Positions 23,286 to 35,175 of a stretch of DNA of 64,000 nucleotides are shown one piece after another (the stretch's first letter is position 1; the number at the start of each line of letters is the position of its first letter). Position numbers and translations under genes: made by a program. The stretch comes from Gossypium raimondii (Eukaryota; Streptophyta; Magnoliopsida; Malvales; Malvaceae): positions 50,253,733 through 50,317,732 of the forward strand of contig NC_068571.1 of the NCBI RefSeq assembly GCF_025698545.1. Reading direction: 5' to 3'. The notes under the pieces were generated by a model. That model had not been told where the DNA came from. It saw only the letters and a program-made list of their open reading frames with translations, and ran no database searches.

Positions 23286-24516
23286 CTCTAGAAAAAGTCG
23301 GTGAATGGACAACTGTCCATAAAAAACCCAACAAAGGGAAAACAACAAATTCTAAACAAGGATTTGTGAATATACCTGTTCAAACACCATTTTATCCTAA
23401 TCAAAGATATTATGTGTCATATCCAATGGTAAGACAATCAATTTTATCATCAAATACTGTAAGCCAATTACCTTGGTCCCAAAATCCAAATTCAGCATTC
23501 CAAGTCAATTATGCTGAAATGATAAAAGGAGCAGAGAATTTGTTGAAACAACAATAAATTCAAGAAATAAAAGATTTTTACAATCCAGGTTTATCATTAG
23601 AGTTATATAATTTTATTAATGAAATATGAAAACCTATATTTCTAAACAAAGAGGTAATTTCAAAAGAGATCTTACAAAATTTTCACAATTTTTAGTTGAA
23701 AAACAACTAAAGATAATGAAGTCGATGATTTATTATTAAAATCTATTTTATATAGAGATTTGGATGAGTTTGAGTTAGAATATAAAGATATTAAGGAGAT
23801 AAACAATCTTGATATATTTCAGTATTTTATTAATAAAGGAAAAAATAGTCCTATTACGAATAAAATGTTTAGACTATGTTTATTTAATAAAGCTAGACAA
23901 ATATTACCAGTAGAAACTTTTACAAAAATAAATGGAGCTATTTGCAAACAAAGAAGCTCAATTTCAAAAAGCTTTTTAGAATATTTTCTACAAGCTTATA
24001 TTTTTACTAATGATATAGAAGAAAAATTCTTACTATAAAATTTAGATTGGATCATGAACCATTTGATATAAAATGTATTGAATGGGGTTTTACTAAAGAA
24101 ATAATAGTTCAAAATTTTTCTTTTAATCTTTTAAAAGACTTTCTGCGTCAGTTAAATCTATATTATTAAATATAATTTGATGATTTTTACTATTATTTTA
24201 TATTGAAATTAGTAGTCTTATAGGTATAGTTGAAAAGAAAATTTTTTATCAGCCATATCAAATATGGATTATTTAAAGGATGATTGGAAACCCCCGATTA
24301 TCAACAGTCAAAGAAGACAAAGAACACTTGACAAAAAATATTGACAAGTGTTATAAAGATCCCAGATATTATCAAATACAAACAGGGATAGACTTGATGT
24401 CAAAAGCCCAATATTTACTTCATCAAGAAATTTATAAACTTTGGACAGATGGAAGACGAATATTGGCATATCAAACTGGAAGCATCCAGAATGATAGAGA
24501 TGAAGAATCTTTGTGA
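23243..24516 (+). pseudogene. Pararetrovirus 3' region, unknown/transactivator position
   Basis: Three separated open stretches: 23243-23557 (104 codons, has VGEWTTVHKKPNKGK and a Pro/Tyr/Asn-rich middle), 23760-24038 (92 codons, charged and helical, FELEYKDIKEINNLD) and 24280-24516 (78 codons, YYQIQTGIDLMSKAQYLLHQ). Together they look like a broken reading region of over 1 kb after RNase H. Genera with a gene here encode the translational transactivator/inclusion protein, but I do not recognise a diagnostic motif, so function is not assigned. Confidence 0.5.
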
Positions 24517-24690
24517 CTATTAAAAAAGATAGTCGAAATGGAGATTGAAGATTTTCTATCTCATATTCTAGAAGAAATCAGAAGCACATGATAGACTTGA
24601 GATTCATGACCAAGACTTTCATTAAATTTACTACATCTGGATGATATTGAAGAAATGAATCTAGATAATATCCAAGAAGGATAAAGCCAA

Positions 24691-25031
24691 AATAGGCAGC
24701 AAAAAAATAAGGCATCCAGATGTAAACAAATTACAAAGTGTAACTATCATCAAATCAATAAATGATGGAAGTAACTATTAATGAAGGCAAGTTACTATTA
24801 AAGCAAGTCAATGACATTGAATAAACCATTAATTCAACTATGCAATGTAGAAGAAATCATGTTCATGATAAAAACAGAATCCTTATCAACAAGCTGTGTG
24901 GAATTTTTAAAAAAATTAAATAGAATTTTATAATTGTATTATAAATAGAGAAGGAAAGAGCCTAAAGCATCCTTTGTAATCTTAGTTTTTTCTTTTCTTA
25001 GATAGATAGTAAAAAGTTTTCCTTTACTCTT
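24691..25031 (+). repeat. Right terminal repeat of pararetrovirus
   Basis: Second copy of the 15702-16070 repeat, about 85-90 percent alike by eye, with TATAAATA at 24940-24947. The poly(A) signal is altered here (AGTAAA). Beyond 25031 the two copies diverge, fixing the repeat edge. Confidence 0.75.
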
Positions 25032-27184
25032 TGGCTTTTTAGTAGTGAGGGCAGGGAGGAAAAATAGTTATGGATTTGGTTATTGAATGAAAATACTGTT
25101 TCCTTCCTTTCCTTACTCTCTGTTCTCCTCTCTCAACTCTTTCTCAATGGCTGGAGATGGGATTACAACTCGACTGCAAAAGGAGGAGGTTGCTAAGCTT
25201 CAAATGGAACTCTCTCAATGGGACACCAAGTTGGATGGCGCTTGAAGGAGCTGAAATATGATTTTCGAGGAGAGCTCAAGCTGGAGCTGCAAGGGTTGTT
25301 TGAGCGGTATTTGGGCACTCTAACTTGTACTTCCCCTGTTGGGGCAGTTTCCAGATAAAGGAAAAGGGATCTTAGGGGGCCCTCCACCGGGGTTTCCCCC
25401 CAAGGAGACTACCAATCTCTCCTATGGTGGATTTGGGCAGTATGAACACTTCTCACTGTTCGGGTAGGATGGAATCAGTTCAAAAATCCTATAAGTTAGA
25501 ATGTCCCCGATTTGATAGAACAGGCTTCAGAGGACGGTGGACCAAGCTGGAGCAATACTTTGAGGCTGAGGCATTACTACTAATGTCAGAGTCAGAACGG
25601 TAATGCTGCATTTAGAGGGGAAGGGCTTAGATTGGCATCATTTCTACACTCAAAGGCAGGGAGGGTTTCACATGCTGACCTGGGAATCCTATGCCCACAG
25701 TCTGCGAAAGTGCTTTGGCTTGAGTTCCTTCCAGGATCCTATGGTTGATCTCGTGTCTTTGAAGCAGCAGTGATTAGTGGACTAGTACCATTACAGTTTT
25801 GTCAGTTTACTGAATCAGCTCCACTTATTAGAGACTTATGCCTTGAATATTTTTATCAATAACCTGAAGGCTGAGATTGACCAATACTTGCAGTTGTTTA
25901 AATCGAAATCCTTGGTGGAAGGGTTCTTGATAGCATGGCAGGTGGAGAGCATACTTATTAGTTCCTTCAAACGTGGTCTCTTAGCAGGACGGGGAACTTC
26001 TTCTAGGGTACCCTCATTGATGCCCTCGAACACTTTTGTGACCAAGGCTAATGTGGCAACATTTCATACTACACAAAATAATGGAACCATGGGGTCTAAT
26101 GGTCCAGTCAAGGGACCAATTTGATCCTTATCTTCAGCTAAGATTGAGGATAGAAAAAGGAAAGGATTATAGTTCTGGTGTGGAGCTAAGTACAGTGTAG
26201 GCCACAAATGTGTGAAGTCCCAACTCTACCAACAGCTGTTGGATCCCCGTTCAGATGGGAAAGGAGAAGAATTCCAAGAATGCCCTGATCAGCTCGAGGA
26301 CATCACACCTATTGAACATGCTGCTAAAGGACCAATCCTGTCATTGCATGCTATCCAGGGGTCCTAGGGACGCAATACAATGAGAATTGCAGCATGTATT
26401 GGGGCTACTAAGGTCATCATATTGTTGGATTTCGGTAGCACCCACAATTTTATTAGTGCCAAGTTGGTTAGTCAACTCTCTTTACCAATCAATCAGATGA
26501 ACAAATTGAAAGTTACAATTGTTGATGGGGGTAGACTACCATCTTGTGGTATATGTCAAGAGGTGACTTGGAGGACTCAGAGCACCAGTTTTGTCACTGC
26601 CTTTTTTGTGTTACCCTTGAAAGGCTGTGACATGGTGTTAGACATTCAATGGCTGCTTTCTTTAAGGACTATTGTGTGGGACTTTAGCTCTCTGACAATG
26701 CAACACACACATGAAGGAGTACCTTGTATGCTGCAATGAATTATACTAGGGACCATCCAGTTGTAGGAGGATACTCACTCCACCAAATGTTTTTCCCTAG
26801 TTGGTCATCTTAGGGGACCTTGTGCAATAGTGATGCTGCACCTATACAAGCATACTTGTGAGTGGTCACTGTTTCCGTTCTTGCTGAATTGCAAGCACTA
26901 CTGGAAGATTATGCTGATGTCTTCAAGACACCTAAAGTGCTTCCTCCACCCCGCCTACAGGACAACAGGATACTACTGAAAGATGAGACTGCAGGGGTCA
27001 AAATTAAGCCCTATAGGTACCCTATTGTACAAAATAATGAAATGGAGAAGCTGATCCAGGAGATGTTGTAGGCTGGCATCATCAGGGACAACAATAGTTC
27101 CTTTGCTTCTCTCATTGTGATGGTTAAGAAAAAAATGACAGCTAGAGGTTATGTGTGGATTATAGACAGCTGAAAAATTGAAGT
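25032..27184 (+). pseudogene. Ty3/gypsy gag-protease-RT fragment
   Basis: Begins with a gag-like start at 25147 (MAGDGITTRLQKEEVAKLQ) after a pyrimidine-rich leader, then gag pieces (YKLECPRFDRTGFRGRW near 25494, and an open frame 25843-26124). The protease frame 26380-26739 has ILLDFGSTHNFISAKLV, with D-F-G in place of D-T/S-G. The pol N-terminus 26862-27071 has LLEDYADVFKTP and IKPYRYPIVQ. It then breaks at DYRQLKN (27157-27177), exactly where a LINE begins. Stops throughout. No LTR is recognised on either side. Confidence 0.8.
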
Positions 27185-29703
27185 GCTTTTGTAGCGAGGA
27201 GGATGATCCATGATAATATTATGGTGGCTCAGAAAATATTTCATCATTTGAGGCTAAGGAAAAAATGGAAGAAATCTTTGGTGGCGTTAAAATTGGATAT
27301 GAACAAAGCATGTGACTGGGTTAAATGGGGATTCTTTGGGCTGTCTTGGAAGAAATGAGGTTTGATTCAACTTGGATTGGATGGATCATGGAGTGTGAGA
27401 AGTGTTTCTTACTCTATGCTAATCAAATGCTAAACCAAGTAGAAGAATCAGTCCCTCTAGAGGTTTGAGATAAAGGCACCCCTAGTCTCCCTATCTTTTT
27501 CTTTTTGTTGATGTTTTATCTAGGTTAATATCTAAAGAAGTGGAGTCTAGGTCGGCCCATGGGATCAGTCTTAGCAAGTCGTGTCCAATTGTTTCACACC
27601 TTTTATTTGCAGACGATTCACTACTATTCTTGGAAGCTAACCCCATGAATTGCAAGCGAATAAAAGTAATTTTGTAGGAATATTGCTCTACTTCGGGTCA
27701 GAGGATAAACTTTGAGAAGTCTTCGATGGTTTTTAGCGCCAATTCCCTTGCTTGCTTACAACAACAAATTTCTAGTATAATGCATATTTCACTTGCTACT
27801 AATCCAGGAGTTTACTTGGGTGTGCCTGCCTTATGGGGAAACTCTAAAACTAATGCCATGGGGTATATGAGAGAAAGAGTAATAAGTAAGCTCAATGAGT
27901 GGATGAAGATGACACTTTCACCAAGGGGAAAAGAGATCTTAATTAAGGTTGTTGCTATGGCGATACCTACATATACAATGTCCTAATTTAAGTTTCCAAA
28001 GAAGTTGTGTGTTCAAATGAACTTTGCTATGGCTCATTTTTGGTGTGGACCAAAAGAGAATGGGAAATAGAATTCATAAGAGGTCATGGCATAAGCTTAC
28101 TGAAGGGAAAAATCAAGGTGGCCTCGGTTTTCAAGACTTGGAATTGTTCAATTTGGTGCTTCCATCGAAACAGTGCTGAAGATTATTGCAGGGGCCTAAT
28201 TCTCTTTGGGTAAGGACTCTCAAGAGTTTATATTTCCCAAGTGATAATTTCCTTGATTCTAAGATGGGATATCGAGCCTCTTGGGTGTGGAGCAGTTTGT
28301 TGGGAGGCAAAGAATTTTTGAAGAAAACTTTGTTGTGGCAAGTTTGGAACGAAGAGAGTGTGCGTATATGGGAAGATAGATGGTTAGTGGATTGCAAGGA
28401 AAGAAGGTCGTTAATCCCTGAACCTATTGCTTCTTCCATGCCTAATGAACAAAGAGGAAGGAAGCTGGGACCTTTCTAGAATTGAAAGCTGGTTGACTGA
28501 GGAGGTTAAAAAGGCCATTCTTGGAGTTCCACTTTATAATTTTGATGAAAGAGATAAATTGGTCTGGCCATATACACAGTTAACTTAGGTTACTAGGAGC
28601 TAAAAAAGGGGAAGATGAATATCGTAGGTCTGAGACTCTCTTCTTCTCATGTTGTTGATGGGAGAGTCTGGAGGGTGATTTGGAGTCTAAAGGTTCCAAG
28701 TAAAATTAAAATCTTTCTACGGAAAATAAGTGAAAATGCTCTGCCAACCTTTGTGAATCTCTTCGGAAGAAAGTGTTGTCAAAGCCCAATTTGTAGAATT
28801 TGTCATAATGAAGATGAGACTGTCGAGCATTTAATTCTGGGTTGTGAATGGGTTTGGGGAGTTTGGTTTGTTGCCGGAAATGAATTGAGAATAGTCAAGG
28901 AGGAAATAATTTCTATTGATAGCTTGTGGCTATTGTGTAGCATACTGGTGAGAATGATTCATTGCTGATTAAAATTGTGTTTTCATGTTGGATTATTTGG
29001 AAAGCTAGATTTGAGGTACTTTTGGAGGAAAAGGCTTTAGATATTGCTACTACTGTTGGAGGAATTGAATTTGTTTCTAAAGAATATTTGGATTCACAGG
29101 AACCTCTCCCAAGGGACACTAGCAAAGATCTTGACTCATCCGATATGATTTGGAAAAAGCCCCCAGAGAGCTGGATCAAGATCAATTGCGATGGTGCATT
29201 TGATCATAAGACCAAAAAGTGTTGGGATTGGTGACATTTGTAGAAATGGGGAGGGCAAAGGACTTGCTGGTATTGGAGAAAAAGTATTTGTTGACTCACC
29301 AGAATTGCTAGAAGCTATTGCAGTTTGCAAAGGGGCAGAGTTGGCTGTGTAAAAGAAATGCGAGAGAGTGATTTTAGAGACCGACTCTAAAGTTGTTGTC
29401 ACTGATGCTAAAAAAACAAGAGTATAATCGTAGATGAAAGTTGAGGCCCATCTTGAGTAAGTTGGAAAACTCAATCGGTATTCTGTCAATCAAACGAGGA
29501 GCTAATCAAGCAGCAGACTGGGTTGCTACCCATGCCAAACAGGAGATGCTTTGTGAAGGTTGGATTCAACAACCATTAACTTCTCTGCTTTGTGAAGGGT
29601 TGGTTTCTTCTTTTATGAGCTGCCGTTTACAAACTGTGTAAATGTTACACATTATAGCAATACAGATACAGGTGTTCGTCTTTTGGAAAAAAAAAAAGAA
29701 AAA
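27185..29703 (+). pseudogene. LINE (L1-type) ORF2 remnant, 5'-truncated, with poly(A)
   Basis: From AFVARRMIHDNIMVAQ at 27185 the + frames read as a plant LINE reverse transcriptase: LKLDMNKACD near 27290, LLFADDSLLFL-like at 27603-27630, GVYLGVPALWG in the open frame 27726-27986, a zf-RVT domain near 28690-28860 (KVPSKIKIFLRK, CRICHNEDETVEHLILGC), and an RNase H-like domain near 29160-29540 (SWIKINCDGAFD, TDSKVVV). It ends in an A-rich tail at 29687-29703. Stops and frameshifts show it is dead. The 5' truncation is normal for LINE insertions. Confidence 0.85.
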
Positions 29704-30819
29704 GTTCAAACTTACGTTTTTGTTGCAATAACATCAATATAAAATGTTCTATTTTTAATCTTTAATAATAGGACCACGTGATTAAAATTAGAATAAAAAA
29801 TGCAGATAAGATACCAACCTCACAGTTTCAACTTAATTTTTGGGATGCCAACATTATTAGCAAAATATTTTAACCATTAAATTATTTTAACATTAAATAA
29901 TTAATAAAATATATTAAACTAAATAAGTTGTTAAATATTTTATCACTTTATGTAGATTAGGTTTCGCCATCACCTGCACGTGAATATAGGTTTATTATTA
30001 TTTCAAACTATTTTTTTAACTTTTATATTTTAGATATATATTTTAATTTAAACTTAAATGAAAATACTTTATTAATTAAAAAGTAAATTCCAATCTATTA
30101 TCTAATTAGAATGAGATGTTATAATTTTTTCAATTTTATAAGGGTGAATTTTTAAATTTTTTATTCCACACGTGTTTTATTTTTAAATATTTATTTTAAT
30201 ATTTTACTATATCTTTATAAAATACTTGTCAATTACTAACCTTGTTTTAAATAAATAAATAGTAAATATTTTTCTTTTAACAATGCATAAAAGCTTTAAA
30301 TAAATAAATCATTCAAATTAACCATCATAATAATATAATTTATTTTATAAAAACAATAATCTTTAAATTATTTCCTTTATTTTATAAAAAGACATCTAAC
30401 TTAATATAAAATTTTAATGATTTTTTATCATTTCTCAACATGACATCAATCCGGATAGAGCAGATAAATCAATTCGTCTAAAGAAAACTGTAGAATGCCG
30501 TTTCGAAACTACCACATGAAGGGAGAAAACACATCTTCTCATTAAAGAGAAAGTATCTTTCACTTAAGGCTCAATAAGAAAACAAATCCCAAAATAAAAG
30601 AAAAAAAATTGAGACTTTTTTTTTTCAAAAGCAAGAAAAAAAGAAAGATATCATTTACAAGATTGAGCACAGGATAAGATTACTTTCATCAATTTCGCAA
30701 ACAAACCATAGTTCAGTAAAGTTTATACAACAAATGGAGGAGACAATGAGCTCCTTACAAAGAATGAAGATGTGTTCTAATTAAGCTATATGGTTTTGAT
30801 GATTTGATTTCCCCAAATG
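29704..30819. other. AT-rich intergenic, 3' flank of transporter gene
   Basis: No gene, LTR end or clear inverted repeat recognised. 30600-30819 is the 3' UTR side of the - strand transporter gene. Confidence 0.4.
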
Positions 30820-33800
30820 CTACAATCCCAACTTTCTCGACATCCAATCTGAAAGATTTGCTATTACAAATCCAGCAAACACCTGCATTTCACCATCATA
30901 AAAATACAGTAAAAAGATAGCAACAGAGTTTTCTTACAAAAATCTAATATAGCGACATTGTCTTCATCAGTGGAATTTACCTGAGCTGAGCCAAGAATGT
31001 AAATTGCCGAGTAATGACGGCCGTGAATGAGCATATCAGCCACCATTGCAAGAGGGATGGTAAGTGACATGCCTAATGTGGCTACTAGAGGAGTCGTCCA
31101 CACAACACATAAGGCCCTAGAGAAGAGACGAATTCGAACAAAGATTAAGAATGTGTCAAACAAGAAAACCGTGACAGTTTGGAGCTGGAAGCAATTGGGA
31201 AAAGGGTGCATACCAAAAATAGTCAGAGAGGACACTTCCAACAAAGCCGTTTGCGAGGACTACTTCATCCAATTTAGCAGAGTGTGGAATTGTAAATTTG
31301 GGTTCTATTCCCAAGGCTGTCAAAGGCCAAACTGAACCAGTATTTATAGGAATGATTAGTATGATGATTAAACCTCGGGAAAGCAGGATACACTCTTGAG
31401 TTGAAAGTCTACTGATTTTTACAATAATTTAGAAACCGACAATGACATAGATTACCAAATCAAACAACTCTTACCAAGCCACCAAAGTGCTACAAGTGTA
31501 AAGAGTCCGATGTATCCAAACAATTTTTGAACATCAACCCTTTCTCCTTCCTCGCCTGCAAACTTCTTAAGCAGAACTGCAACATATTGGAGAAATGGAA
31601 GAGAATATCACAATTTGCCTTTAGAATGGATAATAGTGAATGAATTAAAATAAGATACTCAGCCAGACCTGTAAATAACCCATATGACATGGCTGATAGA
31701 AGGCCAAAAAGATCGCCAACAAGAGAGCGTTTCCCATTGCTAAACACAAACATTAACTGTCAATGTTAAAAACATACATCACAAAGAGCAAGCTAATAAA
31801 TAAAAAATCCCTAAGCACTAATAGCATATCCAATGAAACATATAACAACCGAACTGAACACTCAAACTACATGCATGATACTGCTACAGTTATAGCCAAA
31901 TGGAAGTACCATTAATTACAATATCAAAATGCTTTTAGTCAAAGTAATTTACTTTCATCTGACTTTTTGGCCAAGTGAAAGAGATCTTCTACAGGATGAA
32001 ACTTAATTATCACTTTTCATTTGATAATAACAAAAGCCCTGCAGTTCATCAAAGCAAGCAAGAAAATTTTCAATTATAGAAGGAAGCCATCCCAATCACT
32101 AAAAAGCATTTCTTTACCACAATCGAGAATACTGTTGCAGAAAGATGTAATGATTAACTAAACTGCTTTAAAAGAAACTAAACTGCTTTAAAAGAAACCA
32201 AAGCTACACTTGCAAAAAGAACTTCCGAGGCTGTGTATAATCCACTCACTCTCTTCTTCAAAATATAGTGGCTTTGGCAGCAGTACCAACTATAAACCAT
32301 ATGTGCATAAGCATATAGCATGTATATCACGTATACATGAATGGATATTTATGATAAATGGCATAGAGTTCTAGCAAGACAGCATAGTCCTGAATAACAA
32401 GCACCAAGGTTATACATGCTAAGAAATTAAAGATGCGAGGAACTTACGCAGAACCTATAGAATCGTCAGCAGCCCAAGTTTTTCCTAGAGTGGTCATGAC
32501 AACACCAGCCATGCTGACAAATACAGCAACCACCTTTGCAACATTTAATGAATCTTGACCCAGAAAAGCACCAATAAAAAGTGTAAAAAGTCCTGCAGTA
32601 GAGGACAGCACTGTTGTACTTGCAACACTTGTACGTGCAAGAGCAGCATTTGATAAATACTGCAACAACCAAACACCATTATCAATAACTCTTTTAGTTC
32701 CTTTCTGCATATGATTCATATCCAAAATTACTGCAGAATCTTTCCCGGTACAACTCTGGAGAATCCTTTGCTTAATTTCCAAAGGTACAGTGCCAAACTT
32801 AACTTGAGGCCAAACTTTAACCCAAAAAAAACGCGAAAAAGAAAAGACGGATACAAAAAAATTGCTTTGCAATTATTACCTCTGTTACAAACCAGATAGG
32901 AGCAATATAAAATCCAATGGTAGCAATCTCCCTTGTAGTAAGCTGTTTGTCCTGTTTCAGAAACTGAACTTCATCTTTTTGTTTAGAAACCAACGGCTTA
33001 CCCTCTATGTGAGGTGAAAAATCTGCATCACTGTCCTTCCTAACCAAAGTCCCTTGAAGTTCCATTTCATATATTTTGTGCCTTAAAGGAGAATTGAGTT
33101 CGTTGGAAGTCTCATCTGTGCTTTCTATATCTTTAACAGTTTTAGAAGAACGACGTCTTAGCAAGTTACATACCCAATCCTTTATAAACGCTATTGGAAG
33201 GTAAATTACCATAAGAGAAGCTCCAAGATATGTAACCGCAAATGGCTGCTTATAGTCAGCAAAGATATCCTGTATGCAAGATATCAGTTAGTCTGAATTG
33301 ACTTAGCTTTGAAACTGCGCAATGCATTCCAGAAACATGATAATATGCAAGAATTTGGAGTTCGAAAAAGAACACAAAGCCCCAAAAATGTTCTAATCAA
33401 CAACCATATAAAGCCCTCAAAATTGCATTTAGATATTATAAATGCATGGATTTTTCATTTTGATAGCTAAATAGAACAGAATTTTTACAGGTTTCAATCA
33501 TTCATTGGCATTAAGTAATAATTGCATCTATGAGCTTGGAATAGCTGACATCGTGAAATACCATTAAATGCTATTCTTTCCTGAAAAGCAATCAAGAAAC
33601 GTATTCCACCATTTAAAAATTAAATAAATAAACAGAGAGCCAATCAACAATGAATTATGCAAACATATGACTAAGGCGAATTAGAAATGAAATAAAACCC
33701 AATTAATTAATTAACAACCAATATGAAAACATACGATGGGTTAATGAAATTAAATCGAAATACTATAAACAAAATTAATCAATACAAACACAACCGGTAC

Positions 33801-34260
33801 GAAATTCGAAATATATTCGAAACTAGACCAAATAAATTCTTACAGGAGGCAAAAATAATGAGACTTAAACTAGAACAGAATACGAATAGAAACCATAGAT
33901 GATTCCCACATGATGGGACTTGAAACTGGAGGCTCAAGCGCCCAGGCGGCAAAACAGCCAAGCCTCATTGGCATAAGGAAAGAACTTTTAAACGTTGAAT
34001 TGTACATGAAATGTTAATAATTGCAGCAACCTAATCCAAACCAATTCATAAAGAGAAGATGAACTAATTGATCAAGGACGCGCACAAATGCATAGTTATG
34101 GATAATTCAATTAAAATTAACAACTGAAATTCGGAGAAACTTAATTTTTTTTAAAAAAACGGAAGAAAAGAAAACTAACCTGGGTTACTTCTGCAGAAGT
34201 TACCCAAATAACAACAACGGTACCTATCAAGAACAAGCCAGCCTTATATCTCAAACCCAT
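30820..34260 (-). CDS. SLC35F-type (EamA/DMT) membrane transporter
   Basis: Multipass drug/metabolite-transporter family protein, related by eye to plant SLC35F5-like and yeast YML018C-like proteins; substrate unknown, location probably an endomembrane. Eight GT-AG exons: 34260-34180, 33269-32880, 32659-32448, 31739-31669, 31576-31475, 31331-31214, 31116-30981, 30882-30820, in frame, 390 residues. Start [20 protein letters not shown] is an immediate transmembrane helix. Exon 2 has a long hydrophilic loop ([16 protein letters not shown]). Later exons hold helix pairs including [46 protein letters not shown] and [20 protein letters not shown]. The C-terminus [10 protein letters not shown] is cytosol-like. 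All splice phases agree and no lesion is seen, so the gene is probably functional. Confidence 0.93.
32157..32198. repeat. 20-bp tandem duplication in transporter intron 3
   Basis: aaactgctttaaaagaaact occurs twice head to tail within the intron between exons 3 and 4. Confidence 0.8.
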
Positions 34261-34838
34261 TACAGATCAGAGAAAGACCCAGATTCAGAAAGAAAAAAAA
34301 AAGAGAACACAGGGATTTCAAAGATCTAACAGCTACAGCTAGATCTTTAAGCAAATTTTGGGGTTTTTGATCCGCCACCGACAAAGTAAATGTAAGATCC
34401 AAGATGGCGCAGGCTTCAATATTGAATCTTTATGGAAAAGGAGATAGAATTGTAGGAGGCGGCAGGTATGGAGTAGCCAAAAGAGGAGGGAAGACTCTTG
34501 CGAATACTACCCAAAAACAAAAAGTCCTATTAACTAAAACAAGAGAGAGAGAAGGATTAAATTGTAAATCAATTTCTCCTTTGCGTCAATTTAACTTTTT
34601 CTTTTTTTGTTTTGTTCGTGGGTCAAAATGACACGACTCATATGATAATTATTTAAAAATAAAAGGTCTTATTCTAAATTTAGTCCCTTTATATTTAATT
34701 TATGACCGATGTAATCTACAAAATTGAGGATAATCAGTTATTGGTAAACACATTTTAAAGATACAAATGAATAGTGTTACTTACTTAGGCCAATTTTAGA
34801 TTCGAATAAATTAAAGTATAAAGATTAGTTTGTTATAG

Positions 34839-35175
34839 GTAAAAATACCATGGAGATTTTTGCTTAAGAGTTAGATTGCAATTTGCTCCTTCTACTAAAA
34901 ATAAGTAAATTACTCTCTGTAAGATTAAATAGTAAATTGGTCTTTCTATTACAAAGTTCATACATATTTACTGTTACAAGTGACACATCACGTATCACTG
35001 TTTGATTATTCTATCAGCCATGACAGCTTTTAATAATAGAAATTGATAATTTTTTTAACAAAAAAAAACTAATTTGCTCATTGATCTAATGTGCATGAAT
35101 TAATCTACTCGTTTTTTAATAGAGGGGCAAAATGCAATCTCACGCTTAGTACAAGAACCTCCATACTACCCTTAC
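34839..35175. mobile_element. MITE with about 50-bp inverted ends
   Basis: The left end GTAAAAATACCATGGAG..TTGCAATTTGCTCC pairs with the reverse complement of the right end (GGGGCAAAATGCAATC..CCTCCATACTACCCTTAC) over roughly 50 bp with mismatches. No coding. The target duplication is not clear. A diverged relative is at about 50410-50730. Confidence 0.6.

Larger units (their letters stand above)
15702..25031 (+). mobile_element. Endogenous pararetrovirus (Caulimoviridae), degraded
   Basis: About 6.1 kb of viral sequence, once the solo LTR at 16751-19980 is subtracted, bounded by direct repeats (15702-16070, 24691-25031) that carry a TATA box and poly(A)-signal region but lack TG..CA LTR ends. 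In order: a capsid-like segment, CCHC zinc finger, movement-protein-like segment, aspartic protease, reverse transcriptase, RNase H, and a downstream region in the place where some genera have the transactivator. Every region has stops and frameshifts, and the length is below the usual 7-8 kb, so parts are deleted. The order capsid before movement protein recalls cavemoviruses and solendoviruses (inference). No integrase is seen. Confidence 0.8.

Noticed and set aside
34404..34631. 75-codon open frame upstream of the transporter
   Set aside because: Basic, low-complexity, in the divergent promoter/5' region, with no recognisable domain.
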